Positions 16,281 to 25,119 of a stretch of DNA of 64,000 nt are shown here, piece after piece. The first letter of the stretch is position 1, and each line of letters begins with the position of its first letter. This DNA is from Prauserella endophytica (GTDB taxonomy: Bacteria; Actinomycetota; Actinomycetes; Mycobacteriales; Pseudonocardiaceae), in NCBI RefSeq assembly GCF_005146945.1, contig NZ_SWMS01000002.1, positions 1 through 64,000 of the forward strand, given 5' to 3'. Position numbers and translations under genes: made by a program. Below the pieces are notes generated by a model. That model was given only the letters and a program-made list of their open reading frames with translations, did no database searches and was not told the DNA's origin.

Positions 16281-17641
16281 CGACCCCGGCGAGAACCAGG
16301 CTGCGGGTGGGTGTCGACGGAGTCCGAGCTCGCGCGGTGGCCGTCGACTCGGGAGGCCGGCTCGTCGCCGTCCACCGCGGGCGGCGAGGCGACCCGCCCG
16401 CGCGCGTGCTCGACGCGTTGTTTCGCCGCGGTCCCGGCATGGCACCAACGGACCGGGTGGTGGCGGTCCTGCCGGACCTCACGCTCGCCGAGTCGGCCCA
16501 ACGGGCACGTGTCGGCGTCTTGCGCGTCGGCGCACCCGCCGCGACCGCTGTGCCGCCGCTGGCCGGTTGGACGGCGGAGCGGGCAGCTCTCGCCGGACCG
16601 GTGGCGATGGTGCGTGGTGGACACGAGTACGACGGCCGGGTCTCGGCGCCGCTGGATGTGCCCGCGGTGGCGGAGTTCGCGCGGACGTGCGCGGGAAAGG
16701 TCGACGCGATCGCGCTCACCGGAGTCAACGCGCTGGAGAATCCCGAGCACGAGCAGCTGGCCGCTGCGGTGATCGCCGATGAACTCGGGCCGGACGTTCC
16801 CGTGATGCGCGGCGCCGAGACGGAGGCGCTCGGGCTGCTGGAGCGAGAGAACACCGCGGTACTGGACGCGGCACTGGTCAGCGCCGCCCGCGTGCGCATC
16901 GACGAGCTGAGCGCGGCGGTCCGGGTTCACGCCCCTGACGCGGCGTTGTACCTCGTCCGAGGGGATGGCACGGTCCTGCCCTCGCTCGACGCGTACCGGC
17001 ACGCGACGGCATGGCGGGGGGCCGCGCTCGGCGGGCTGCTCCACGGGGCGGCGCGGCTGGCAGGAGTGCCGTCGGCGATCGTCGTCGAGGCGACTGCCGG
17101 CCGGGCGGTGGTCGGGACCACGCTCGGCGGCCTGCTGCCGGATTCGGGACTACAGCGGGAGATCGACGGCATCCGGACCGGCCTGCGGGCGCCCAGGCTG
17201 ACCGTGATCCACCGGCGCGACGCCGGGTTCACCGGAAAGGTGCTCGCGGCCATCGCCCGTGCGCGAGGAGGGCGGGACGAACTGCCGGTCGTGGTCGTCG
17301 GCGAGCGCGCGGAGGAGGTCCCCGACCCCTCGGGCATCGCGGCGATCAGACCCGGGGACGGCGATCTCGCCGCCGCGGTCGGCGCCGCGGTCGCGGAGGC
17401 GGCGGGCTCCGTCGACCGGATCTTCTGGCAGGGAACGGGTGGTGGGCAGGACTCGGTGACCCGCGCACGCATGCTGGCGTTGGACGCCGCGTTGCGCGCG
17501 GGCGCGGATCCACGGAAGCTGCGGGAGACGCCGGTGAGGGAGGCGCTGATGACGTACGTTCCGGTGCCGGCCGCGCGCCTACAGGTGACAGCCGTCGGAC
17601 CGTTGCTGGAATCGGCCGATGTGGCGGCGGTGGAGCCGTGA
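16277..17641 (+). CDS. Hydantoinase/oxoprolinase-A-related protein with altered nucleotide-binding motif
   Basis: 454 residues, shorter than most HyuA subunits. GGHEYDGRVSAPLD, DAIALTGVNALENPEHE and VMRGAETEALGLLERENTAV match the hydantoinase N-terminal domain well. The first phosphate-binding motif, usually DVGGTNTDAV, reads GVDGVRARAVAV at about residues 12-23, with the paired glycines and Thr-Asn-Thr-Asp lost. This suggests a non-ATPase paralogue or a structural partner of the DUF917 protein. It overlaps the DUF917 gene by four bases and the PucR gene by one. A ring-opening role is inferred from the family. Confidence 0.75.
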   Translation: MTTPARTRLRVGVDGVRARAVAVDSGGRLVAVHRGRRGDPPARVLDALFRRGPGMAPTDRVVAVLPDLTLAESAQRARVGVLRVGAPAATAVPPLAGWTAERAALAGPVAMVRGGHEYDGRVSAPLDVPAVAEFARTCAGKVDAIALTGVNALENPEHEQLAAAVIADELGPDVPVMRGAETEALGLLERENTAVLDAALVSAARVRIDELSAAVRVHAPDAALYLVRGDGTVLPSLDAYRHATAWRGAALGGLLHGAARLAGVPSAIVVEATAGRAVVGTTLGGLLPDSGLQREIDGIRTGLRAPRLTVIHRRDAGFTGKVLAAIARARGGRDELPVVVVGERAEEVPDPSGIAAIRPGDGDLAAAVGAAVAEAAGSVDRIFWQGTGGGQDSVTRARMLALDAALRAGADPRKLRETPVREALMTYVPVPAARLQVTAVGPLLESADVAAVEP

Positions 17642-19242
17642 TGGCGTCGCCGTCCGTCAACCTCGGGCAACTACTGGATCTCGGCCTGCTGAAGCGCTAC
17701 GAGGTGCTCGGTGGTGAGGCTGGGCTGCGGCGGCCCGTCCGGGTGGTCGTCGTCGGCTCCACCATCCACGAGATCTCCGAGCTCGCCGCGGGCAGCGTCG
17801 TGGTGTTCGGCCGCGAGCAGCTCACCCTCGACGATCTGGCGATGGACATCGCGATCCGGCTGGCCGGCAGCGCGGGGCTGTCGGGCATCATCGCAGCCAG
17901 GACCCCGCGTCAGGTTCCGCTGGTCACCCGCCGCCTCGCGGACCGGTTCGCCCTGCCACTCATCGGAGTCGACGACATCGCCCCGGCCGGCGTGGTGGCC
18001 GCTTTCGATCCGTACGTCCGGGCGCCGGAGATCGCGGGACTGAGGGTGCTGGGCGACGCGGCCCGCCGGTTCCAGCGCCCGCCCGCCAACGCGAACGCGC
18101 TCACCTCCTCGCTCTCGGCGACGCTCGGAGAGCCCGTCGCGCTCATCGACGCGGAATCCCGGTTCGTGGCGGGCGATCCGGAGGTGCACGCACTGCTCGG
18201 AACGTGCCCGACCGCTGAGGAGCTGGGCGGCCCGCACCCGGTCGCCGTGACGGTCCGCGCGGGCGAAGCGGACGTGCTGCTGCAACCGGTGCAGGTCGAC
18301 CCCGCGGGGCTCGCGGTCTACTGGATCGCGGTGCGCCTGCCCGGTTCTGCGGCGGGGGTGCTGCTCGAACCGATCCGGCGGGCGGTGGCGATCGCGGCAC
18401 TGTCCTTCGCCGTTCATGTGGCGGGGGACGCCGTGAGGGTGGAAAGGGAGCACCGGCGGCGGTCACTGTTGCTCAACGAGATCCTCGAACAACCCGACGA
18501 CCCTGGCCGCCGCACGGTCGAGCGGGCCACCGCCCTTGGCTGGCGCCTTGCCGGCTGGCACACCGCCGTGCAGGTGCAGGTCTCCCACGCTCCCTCCGCG
18601 GTCCGGCTCTCGGCGCTCGGAGCCGAGCTGGAGGAACAACTTGCCGAGCGCGGCGTGACCGTGACCCTCGTGGAACGCGCCGAGGGGTGGGTGTTCTGGT
18701 CCACGGCCGAGGCGGAGGCCGACGCCGCGGACCCGGGACCGTTGACCAAGCGAGTCAACACGGCGCTCGCCGCGGTGGAGGCCGAGCATCCAGGGCTGCG
18801 GCTGTGCGCCGGGGTCGGCGGTGCCCACGCGGGTACGGCGGGTATCGGCCGGTCCGCCGACCAGGCGCGGCAGGCTGTGCTGCTCGCTCGCACGACCCGC
18901 CGCCCCGCCGCCGTCGAGCACATCGACGCCGTCAGCGCCAGGAGGCTGCTCGCGGGCTGGTACGGCTCGGCCCCGCTGCGCGGCGCCGCGGCCGACCTGC
19001 TCGCTCCGCTCCAGGACGCCGATCCGTCCGGGGAGCTCGTGCGGACTCTGCGGTGCTACCTGGACTGCCAGTCCTCGGCCAAAGCCGCGGGGGACCTGCT
19101 CGGGGTCCATCGCAACACCGTGATGCAGCGCATGGACCGCGTCACCCAGCTGCTGCCCGCGGACCTCGACGACCCCGACGACCGGCTTGCCGTGCACCTG
19201 GCGGCGCGTGCCGTCGACGTCCAATGGGAGGACCCGGCCTGA
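17641..19242 (+). CDS. PucR-family transcriptional regulator
   Basis: 533 residues. The N-terminal PucR domain (LGQLLDLGLLKRYEVLGGEA and ISELAAGSVVVFG) is followed by a central GGDEF-like/CdaR region and a C-terminal HTH_30 (CQSSAKAAGDLLGVHRNTVM). PucR proteins control purine, allantoin and hydantoin-related catabolism, so finding it as the last overlapping gene of the DUF1028/M20/DUF917/hydantoinase operon supports regulation of that operon. ATG at 17641 overlaps the previous stop by one base; GTG at 17638 is equally open. Confidence 0.88.
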   Translation: MASPSVNLGQLLDLGLLKRYEVLGGEAGLRRPVRVVVVGSTIHEISELAAGSVVVFGREQLTLDDLAMDIAIRLAGSAGLSGIIAARTPRQVPLVTRRLADRFALPLIGVDDIAPAGVVAAFDPYVRAPEIAGLRVLGDAARRFQRPPANANALTSSLSATLGEPVALIDAESRFVAGDPEVHALLGTCPTAEELGGPHPVAVTVRAGEADVLLQPVQVDPAGLAVYWIAVRLPGSAAGVLLEPIRRAVAIAALSFAVHVAGDAVRVEREHRRRSLLLNEILEQPDDPGRRTVERATALGWRLAGWHTAVQVQVSHAPSAVRLSALGAELEEQLAERGVTVTLVERAEGWVFWSTAEAEADAADPGPLTKRVNTALAAVEAEHPGLRLCAGVGGAHAGTAGIGRSADQARQAVLLARTTRRPAAVEHIDAVSARRLLAGWYGSAPLRGAAADLLAPLQDADPSGELVRTLRCYLDCQSSAKAAGDLLGVHRNTVMQRMDRVTQLLPADLDDPDDRLAVHLAARAVDVQWEDPA

Positions 19243-19322
19243 CGAGGCGCACAGCGCGCGCGGCTCGCTTTCGGCCACCGAGCACGATGACCCGGCCCCA
19301 GCCGGCCGGTTGACTCCCGGAT

Positions 19323-20351
19323 ATGAACACGACAGACGGCGCCAACGCGCACATCACGGTGGGCTACAAGGCATCGGCGGAGCAGTTCGGCCCGCGCGAG
19401 CTGGTCGAGCTGGCCGTGCTGGCCGAACAACGAGGGTTCGACTCGGTCATGGTCAGCGACCATTACCAGCCGTGGCGGCACCGGGGCGGGCACGCGCCGT
19501 TCTCGATGGCCTGGCTCGCCGCGGTGGGGGAGCGCACACAGCGGGTCCGGCTGGGCACCAGCGTGCTGACCGCGACGTTCCGCTACAACCCCGCCGTGGT
19601 GGCTCAGGCCTTCGGGACACTCGGCGCCCTGTATCCGGGGCGAGTCGTGCTGGGCCTCGGCACGGGCGAGGCGCTCAACGAGGTCGCGGTCGCGAAGCTC
19701 GAGTGGCCGGAGTTTCGGGAACGGTTCGCGCGGCTGCGCGAGGCCGTCGAGCTGATCCGTCGGTTGTGGACGGAGGAACGGGTGACCTTCGAAGGGGACT
19801 ACTACCGCACCGAGAACGCGACGGTCTACGACCGGCCGCCACTGCCCGTCCCGATCTACGTGGCGGCGGGTGGACCGCTCGTGGCGAAGTACGCGGGGAG
19901 GGTGGCTGACGGCTTCATCTGCACCAGCGGCAAGGGCATGGACCTCTACACGGAGAAGCTGCAGCCCGCGGTGGACTCCGGTGCCGGGCAGGCCGGCCGC
20001 AAGCCCGGTGACGTGGTGCGCTCGATCGAGATCAAGCTGTCCTATGACACCGATCCGCGGGCCGCCACCGAGAACACGAGGTTCTGGGCCCCGCTGTCGC
20101 TGACCCCCGAACAGAAGCACGGCATCTCCGACCCCGTCGACATGGAGAACGTTGCCGACGAGCTGCCGATCGAGCAGGTTGCCGGCCGGTGGATCGTCTC
20201 CACCGATCCGGAGGAGGTCGTCGAGCGGGTTCGTCCTTATGTGAACGCCGGTTTCACCGACCTGGTGCTGCATGCCCCCGGCGGTGACCAGGCCCGGTTC
20301 CTGGAACTGGCCGGGAAGGACCTGCTGCCCCGGCTGCGAGCCCTCGGCTGA
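19323..20351 (+). CDS. fgd: F420-dependent glucose-6-phosphate dehydrogenase
   Basis: 342 residues with strong resemblance, from memory, to mycobacterial FGD1: [70 protein letters not shown] and [13 protein letters not shown] all align without gaps. The enzyme oxidises glucose 6-phosphate to 6-phosphogluconolactone and is the main source of F420H2 in actinobacteria. His in SDHYQPW corresponds to the proposed catalytic His40. It is a separate unit about 80 bp after the PucR gene, and fbiD/fbiC are about 19 kb away, so the window carries both making and reducing of F420. Confidence 0.93.
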   Translation: MNTTDGANAHITVGYKASAEQFGPRELVELAVLAEQRGFDSVMVSDHYQPWRHRGGHAPFSMAWLAAVGERTQRVRLGTSVLTATFRYNPAVVAQAFGTLGALYPGRVVLGLGTGEALNEVAVAKLEWPEFRERFARLREAVELIRRLWTEERVTFEGDYYRTENATVYDRPPLPVPIYVAAGGPLVAKYAGRVADGFICTSGKGMDLYTEKLQPAVDSGAGQAGRKPGDVVRSIEIKLSYDTDPRAATENTRFWAPLSLTPEQKHGISDPVDMENVADELPIEQVAGRWIVSTDPEEVVERVRPYVNAGFTDLVLHAPGGDQARFLELAGKDLLPRLRALG

Positions 20352-20519
20352 ACCACGACCGGTGTCGTCGCGGGCTGTTACGGCACCGTTCACCCGTTGC
20401 TCAGCGCACGGTCGAGGCATCGTCACGGTGCTCTGCGCCCACTGACGTCGTCGGATGCGGTACCTACCCTTGCTCCATCGCGGTTTCCGGTCCTGCCGCA
20501 GGGAAGGTGAGGTGGCTCG
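20352..20519. other. Intergenic region between fgd and the second PucR gene
   Basis: About 170 bases; no gene. It should hold the promoter of the next gene; GGGAAGGTGAGG lies just before the ATG at 20520. No strong terminator is visible behind fgd. Confidence 0.4.
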
Positions 20520-22157
20520 ATGACGGTCGTGGACAACGTGGCGAGCGAACCGGCTGTCGCCGAGGGCCCTCCGCCGTATCTGGCCGGTGCGAAGGGGGCG
20601 GTGCGGCTGAGGCAGCTCATCGGTGCCCGCCGTGGCTGGCTCATGGTGGTGGCCCCGGCCACGGGAATCGATCGGCCGCTGGCCGGGGTCACGATCTGGG
20701 ACCCGGCCAGGGCGCCGGGCCGGCATCAGCTGCTGCTGGTGGTCTCGTCCCACCCGACCGGCGACGAGCTCGCCGAGGTTCTGGCGGAGGCGAGCGCGGC
20801 TGAGTCCGCCGCGGTCGTGGTGCGGAGCGGCTGCCTTCCGCGAGAGTTCGACGTCGAACTGGCGGCGGGCCGGGCGGGGGTGCCGGTGCTGGCGGTCGCC
20901 GATGGGGTCAGCTGGGAGGAGATCGGGGCGCTTGCCCGTTCCCTCGTGTCCGCCGCCGGGTTCGGCGTGCGGGGCGCGACACCCACCGCCAGCGGACTCT
21001 ACGAGCTCGCCGAGGGCGCGGCGCTCGCGCTCGACGGCGCGGTCGTGCTCACCGACGCCGGACTGCGCGTGCTCGCGTTCGCCTGTGGGGACACAGTGGA
21101 CGATCTGACCAGCGAGACGATCCTGGCCCGGCGCGCCCCGAAAGTGCTGAGGGAGCGGCTCGTCCTCGCTGGGAGCGGGCGGAACGTCTCGCGAATCGAG
21201 GTGGCAGGGGCAGGTCCCCGGCTGGTCGCGCCGATCCTGGTCGGCGACCTCGTCGCCGGCCACGTGGTCGTGACGCCAGGCCCCGACACTCCCGACTGCG
21301 CCCCGCGCGTGGTCGGCGAGGTGGCGGCTGCCGCGGCCGCGTGGTTCCTCGACGAGCAGGCCGGGCCTGACGACGAGGACCTGGTCCGGGCCGAGCTGCT
21401 GCGCGGACTGCTGACCGGACGGGGCTCGCTGGAGGCGCTGACCGAGCGACTCGGCCGGCCCGCCGCCGCACGCTGGTGTCTGATAAGCCTGGGTGCGCAC
21501 GGCGACGGCGAGACAAGGGCAACGAGCCCGGCTCGCGGCCTCACCCCTGACGTCGAACGGTTGCTGGCGCGCTGCGCGCGGATGCTGGATCCCAGTGCGG
21601 CCACCGCGGTCCTCGACACCGTGGCCTACGTGCTGATCCCACATTCGCCAGGGCCTGGCCCTTCCGTGTTCGCGGAGCGACTGCGTCAGCGCGCCGCGAC
21701 GCCGGTCGGGGCGCCGCTGGTGGCCTGTGTCAGCCAGGCATTGGCCACGGGGGATGACGCCCGTGCCGAATGCCGGCTGCTCAAGCAAGCGGTGGCGGTG
21801 CTCGCCGCGCGTCCGTCGGCGGTCACCGCCGACCTGTCGGGACTGCGGCCACATGTGGTGATCGCCGAGCTGGCCGGCCTGGCCACCGAGTATCCGGGGC
21901 TGCTGAACGGCGCGCTCGATGTGCTACGCCGCGACGAGTCGCCCCGTAGTGCCGAGTACCTGGACACACTGCTGAGCTGGTTCGACGCCGGTTGTGACGC
22001 CACGCGCGCGGCCGCTGCCCTGCGCGTGCACAGGAACACGTTCCGCTATCGGCTGCAGCGCATCGAGCAGCTCTGCGGAGTCGACCTCGACGACGCCGTC
22101 CAGCGATTCACCCTCGAGTTGCAGGTGCGGCTCCTCGTCCTCCGTGGAGGCTGGTGA
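20520..22157 (+). CDS. PucR/CdaR-type helix-turn-helix regulator
   Basis: 545 residues. The N-terminal half resembles a PucR-like sensor (VVVRSGCLPREFDVELAAGR, a cluster of LAVADGVSWEEIG), the middle a weak GAF-like/CdaR region, and the C-terminus a clear HTH_30 with DATRAAAALRVHRNTFRYRL and a GVDLDDAVQRFTLELQVRLL tail. It is monocistronic, next to fgd, and converges on the IclR/dehydrogenase operon. Targets are unknown. Confidence 0.85.
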   Translation: MTVVDNVASEPAVAEGPPPYLAGAKGAVRLRQLIGARRGWLMVVAPATGIDRPLAGVTIWDPARAPGRHQLLLVVSSHPTGDELAEVLAEASAAESAAVVVRSGCLPREFDVELAAGRAGVPVLAVADGVSWEEIGALARSLVSAAGFGVRGATPTASGLYELAEGAALALDGAVVLTDAGLRVLAFACGDTVDDLTSETILARRAPKVLRERLVLAGSGRNVSRIEVAGAGPRLVAPILVGDLVAGHVVVTPGPDTPDCAPRVVGEVAAAAAAWFLDEQAGPDDEDLVRAELLRGLLTGRGSLEALTERLGRPAAARWCLISLGAHGDGETRATSPARGLTPDVERLLARCARMLDPSAATAVLDTVAYVLIPHSPGPGPSVFAERLRQRAATPVGAPLVACVSQALATGDDARAECRLLKQAVAVLAARPSAVTADLSGLRPHVVIAELAGLATEYPGLLNGALDVLRRDESPRSAEYLDTLLSWFDAGCDATRAAAALRVHRNTFRYRLQRIEQLCGVDLDDAVQRFTLELQVRLLVLRGGW

Positions 22158-22172
22158 GCCCGTCGCCCAACT

Positions 22173-22279
22173 GCAGTGAAGGCCACCTTCACTGCGTCGA
22201 ATCGACACAGCGGCGCGCAGCGCCTCCGCTTGGGTGGCGGTGGGAGACGGGCGGGCGCAGGCATGGTGGCCTTCACTGC
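22173..22279. terminator. Two palindromic elements in a convergent gene end, likely bidirectional terminator
   Basis: At 22173-22195 is a perfect hairpin: arms GCAGTGAAGG and CCTTCACTGC around loop CCA. At 22257-22279 is a second element of the same 23-bp size with an intact right arm CCTTCACTGC but a decayed left arm (7 of 10 matching). The two also pair with each other over 15 bp (GCAGTGAAGGCCACC with GGTGGCCTTCACTGC). They sit between the ends of convergent genes, and the second contains the TGA stop of the minus-strand dehydrogenase. A related core, AAGGCCACCTT, recurs in the palindrome at 60193. Confidence 0.65.
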
Positions 22280-25119
22280 GGTCGGGGTCGGGTGGCTCGC
22301 TCGACGAGTTCGACGAGGTGTTCGTAGGTGTGGCCGGTGGCGCGGGTCATGCCGAGCTCGCAGGTTCGGTTACAGGAGACGTGGGCGTCGTGACCGCCGG
22401 ACTGCTCGGCGTTGCTCGTCAGTTCCGCCGCCTGCCGGGCGGTCGCCGACGCTGTGAGTTCGGGATGGAGTAGTCCCCGGTCGCCCGCGAAGCCGCAGCA
22501 GTTCCACTCGTCCGGCACGACGACGTTTCCGGACACCGCGGCGGCGACTGAGTACAGGTGGGTGTCGATGCCCAGCCTCGTCGCCGAGCAGGTGGGGTGC
22601 AGTGCGACGGAGTCGGCCTTGGCCGTGACGGTGAGGAGGGGCATGAGCGTGGTGGCGGTGAACTCGACGGCGTCGACGACCCGAAGTCGCCGGTATGGCT
22701 CGTCGCCGGTGCCGACCATGTGGCGCAGGCCTTCGGTGCAGGACGCGGCATCGGACACAACGGGAAGCTCGCCCTGCCGTGTCGCGTCCCAGAGTGCGGG
22801 GAGCACCTTGTCGGCCATCGTGTCGTAGCCGCGCGTGAGTCCCTTCGATTTCCATGGGGTGCCGCAGCACAGTGCGGGCAGGTCGTGCGGGGTGCCGACG
22901 GTGATCCCGGCGCGTTCGCACAGGCGTCGCAGCGCCTCGGCCGAGCCGAGCCCGGTGGTGCCGAACATCGTGCCGGTGCACGAGGAGAACAGGATGGCCG
23001 ATGGCGATCGGCCCCGGTCACGCTCGACGCGACGGCGTTGGCCGCCCTCGGGCAGTTCGGGCGACCACAGCGGCACCGTGTCGGTTCCGGCGAGGACACG
23101 GGCGGCGTGGTTGGCCTTGGTGACCAGGGGCAGGGGCAGGCGGGCCGCGGCGTCGAGTGCTCGGGCGGCCGTCCGTGTGGCGAGGTCCCAGTGACGAGCC
23201 GCCACGGACCAAGCGGTGTCCGCGACTCGCCCGGTCTGCTCGGCGCGCAACCGTCGGACGAGGTCGCCGGTGTTGATCGTGACGGGGCAGGTGGTCTGAC
23301 ACATCCCGTCCACGGCGCAGGTCTGTGTCGCGTCGTAGTCGTACTCGGCCACCAGCGACTCGTACGTCGCCCGGTCGCCTTCGCGGCGGGCGCTCTCGAT
23401 CTCGCGGCGCAGCACGATGCGCTGGCGCGGCGTGGTGGTCAGGTCACGGCTGGGGCAGACGGGTTCGCAGAACCCGCATTCGACGCACCGGTCGACTTCC
23501 TCCTCAACGGGCGGCGACGACTTCAGTGCCCGCAGGTGTGCGCCGGCGTCGTCGGAGAGCACGACACCTGGGTTGAGCAGCCCTCGCGGATCGCACAGGC
23601 GCTTGACCTCGCGCATCATGTCGTAGAGCTCGTCGCCGTACTGGCGGCGGACGAACGGCGCCATCATGCGTCCCGTCCCGTGCTCGGCCTTCAGCGAGCC
23701 ACCTCGTCCGAGAACGAGGTCGACCATGTCGTCGGTGAACCGGGCGAACCGGTCGAGCGGAACGCCGTCGCCCAGCCGCTCGGTCAGCATGAAGTGGATG
23801 TTGCCGTCCTTCGCGTGCCCGAAGATCACGCTGTCGCGGTATCCGTGCCGGTCGAACAACGCGGTCAGCGCCTCACAGGTCGGCAGGAGCTCGGGGACCG
23901 GCACGACGATGTCCTCCAGCAGTGCGGTCGTCCCGGCGGGCCGCGCTTCGGCCACCATCGCGTAGAGCCCCTTGCGTACGTGCCAGTGCGCAGCGCGTTG
24001 TGCGGGGTCGGCCGACAGGGCCGCCGGCACGACGGTCGGGATCAGCTCTAGCGTTCGCCCGGCGGCGTCGACGAGACCGTCGGCTTCGGCGGCCGTATCA
24101 GCCTGGTACTCGACGAGCAGGGCCGCGTGCCGCTCGACCGCGAGGGCCTTGAGCGTCGCGTCGGCGCGGTCGGCGTTCTGGCCGACGCGGAGAGAGGTGG
24201 CGTCGAGCAGTTCGACGGTGGCCGGCCCGGTCGCCACGAGTTCGGGCAACGCCGCGGTGGCGGCAGCCAGGTCGTCGAACACGAGCAGCCCGGTTCGGGC
24301 GTGCCCGAGCAGGGGGACCGTGCGAAGGACGATCGACGACACGAACGCGAGCGTCCCTTCGCTGCCGACCACCAGGTGGGCGAGGATGTCGCTCGCGCTG
24401 TCGTGGTCGAGGAAGGAGTTCAGCCCGTAGCCCATCGTGTTCTTCATGGAGAACTGCCGCGTGACCCGGTCTCGGAGCACGGAGTCGCCGCGAAGCCGAT
24501 CACGGAGCCGCAGCAGGCCGGCGTGAAGCTCAGGTTCTCCGGCCCGCAGCTGTTCGTCGGCGTCGGGCGCCCCGGTGTCCAACTCCGTGCCGCTGGGTAG
24601 CACCAGACTGAGGGATTCCAGGGTGGCGTAGCTGTTCGCCCAGGTGCCGCACGCCATCCCGCTGGAGTTGTTGGCGACGACGCCGCCGATCGTGCAGGCC
24701 ACCTCACTGGCCGGGTCCGGACCCAGTTTGCGGCCCCACCGGGCCAGCCGCGCGTTGACCTGGCGGACGGTGGCGCCGGGGCCGACCCGGACGCGGGCAC
24801 CGTCGTCGAGCACCTCGATGTCGCGGAAATGCCGCCGCGTGTCGATGAGAATGCCGTCGGTTCCCGCCTGGCCGGACAGACTCGTCCCGCCGGAGCGAAA
24901 GGCCACGGGTGCACCGGCCTTGCCGGCCGCGGCGAACACGCGGCCCACTTCTTCGGCGGTCGAGGCCATGACGACCGCGCGGGGTGTCAGGCGGAAATGT
25001 GACGCGTCGTGGGCGTAGGCGAGGCGGTCGGTCAGCCGGTCGCGGACCGCGGCCTCATCGCGTACCGCGCCGCGCAGCCACGCCAGCGTCTGAGGCCCGC
25101 TCTCGGTGGTCGGGGTCAT
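22273..25119 (-). CDS. FAD-binding and (Fe-S)-binding D-lactate/2-hydroxyacid dehydrogenase-like protein
   Basis: 948 residues. The N-terminal FAD domain has RSGGTSLSGQAGTDGILI and GGVVANNSSGMACGTW; the C-terminal half has two ferredoxin cluster motifs (CVECGFCEPVCPSRDL, CAVDGMCQTTCPV) and CCG-type cysteine motifs (LCCGTPWKSKG, NCCGFAGDRGLL), ending in SCNRTCELGMTRATG. This is the layout of the one-chain D-lactate or D-2-hydroxyglutarate-type quinone-linked dehydrogenases. ATG at 25119 follows GAGGAG and overlaps the IclR stop (ATGA); the open frame further upstream is the antisense of nothing useful. Substrate unknown beyond a 2-hydroxy acid. Confidence 0.88.
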   Translation of the reverse strand: MTPTTESGPQTLAWLRGAVRDEAAVRDRLTDRLAYAHDASHFRLTPRAVVMASTAEEVGRVFAAAGKAGAPVAFRSGGTSLSGQAGTDGILIDTRRHFRDIEVLDDGARVRVGPGATVRQVNARLARWGRKLGPDPASEVACTIGGVVANNSSGMACGTWANSYATLESLSLVLPSGTELDTGAPDADEQLRAGEPELHAGLLRLRDRLRGDSVLRDRVTRQFSMKNTMGYGLNSFLDHDSASDILAHLVVGSEGTLAFVSSIVLRTVPLLGHARTGLLVFDDLAAATAALPELVATGPATVELLDATSLRVGQNADRADATLKALAVERHAALLVEYQADTAAEADGLVDAAGRTLELIPTVVPAALSADPAQRAAHWHVRKGLYAMVAEARPAGTTALLEDIVVPVPELLPTCEALTALFDRHGYRDSVIFGHAKDGNIHFMLTERLGDGVPLDRFARFTDDMVDLVLGRGGSLKAEHGTGRMMAPFVRRQYGDELYDMMREVKRLCDPRGLLNPGVVLSDDAGAHLRALKSSPPVEEEVDRCVECGFCEPVCPSRDLTTTPRQRIVLRREIESARREGDRATYESLVAEYDYDATQTCAVDGMCQTTCPVTINTGDLVRRLRAEQTGRVADTAWSVAARHWDLATRTAARALDAAARLPLPLVTKANHAARVLAGTDTVPLWSPELPEGGQRRRVERDRGRSPSAILFSSCTGTMFGTTGLGSAEALRRLCERAGITVGTPHDLPALCCGTPWKSKGLTRGYDTMADKVLPALWDATRQGELPVVSDAASCTEGLRHMVGTGDEPYRRLRVVDAVEFTATTLMPLLTVTAKADSVALHPTCSATRLGIDTHLYSVAAAVSGNVVVPDEWNCCGFAGDRGLLHPELTASATARQAAELTSNAEQSGGHDAHVSCNRTCELGMTRATGHTYEHLVELVERATRPRPQ

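Noticed and set aside
19056-21854. 932-residue minus-strand open frame spanning fgd and the second PucR gene
   Set aside because: It covers two well-supported plus-strand genes and shows no domain; a composition shadow.
22280-25119. tRNA or rRNA genes anywhere in the window
   Set aside because: No cloverleaf-like segments or conserved rRNA stretches were noticed by eye; a covariance-model scan was not possible.
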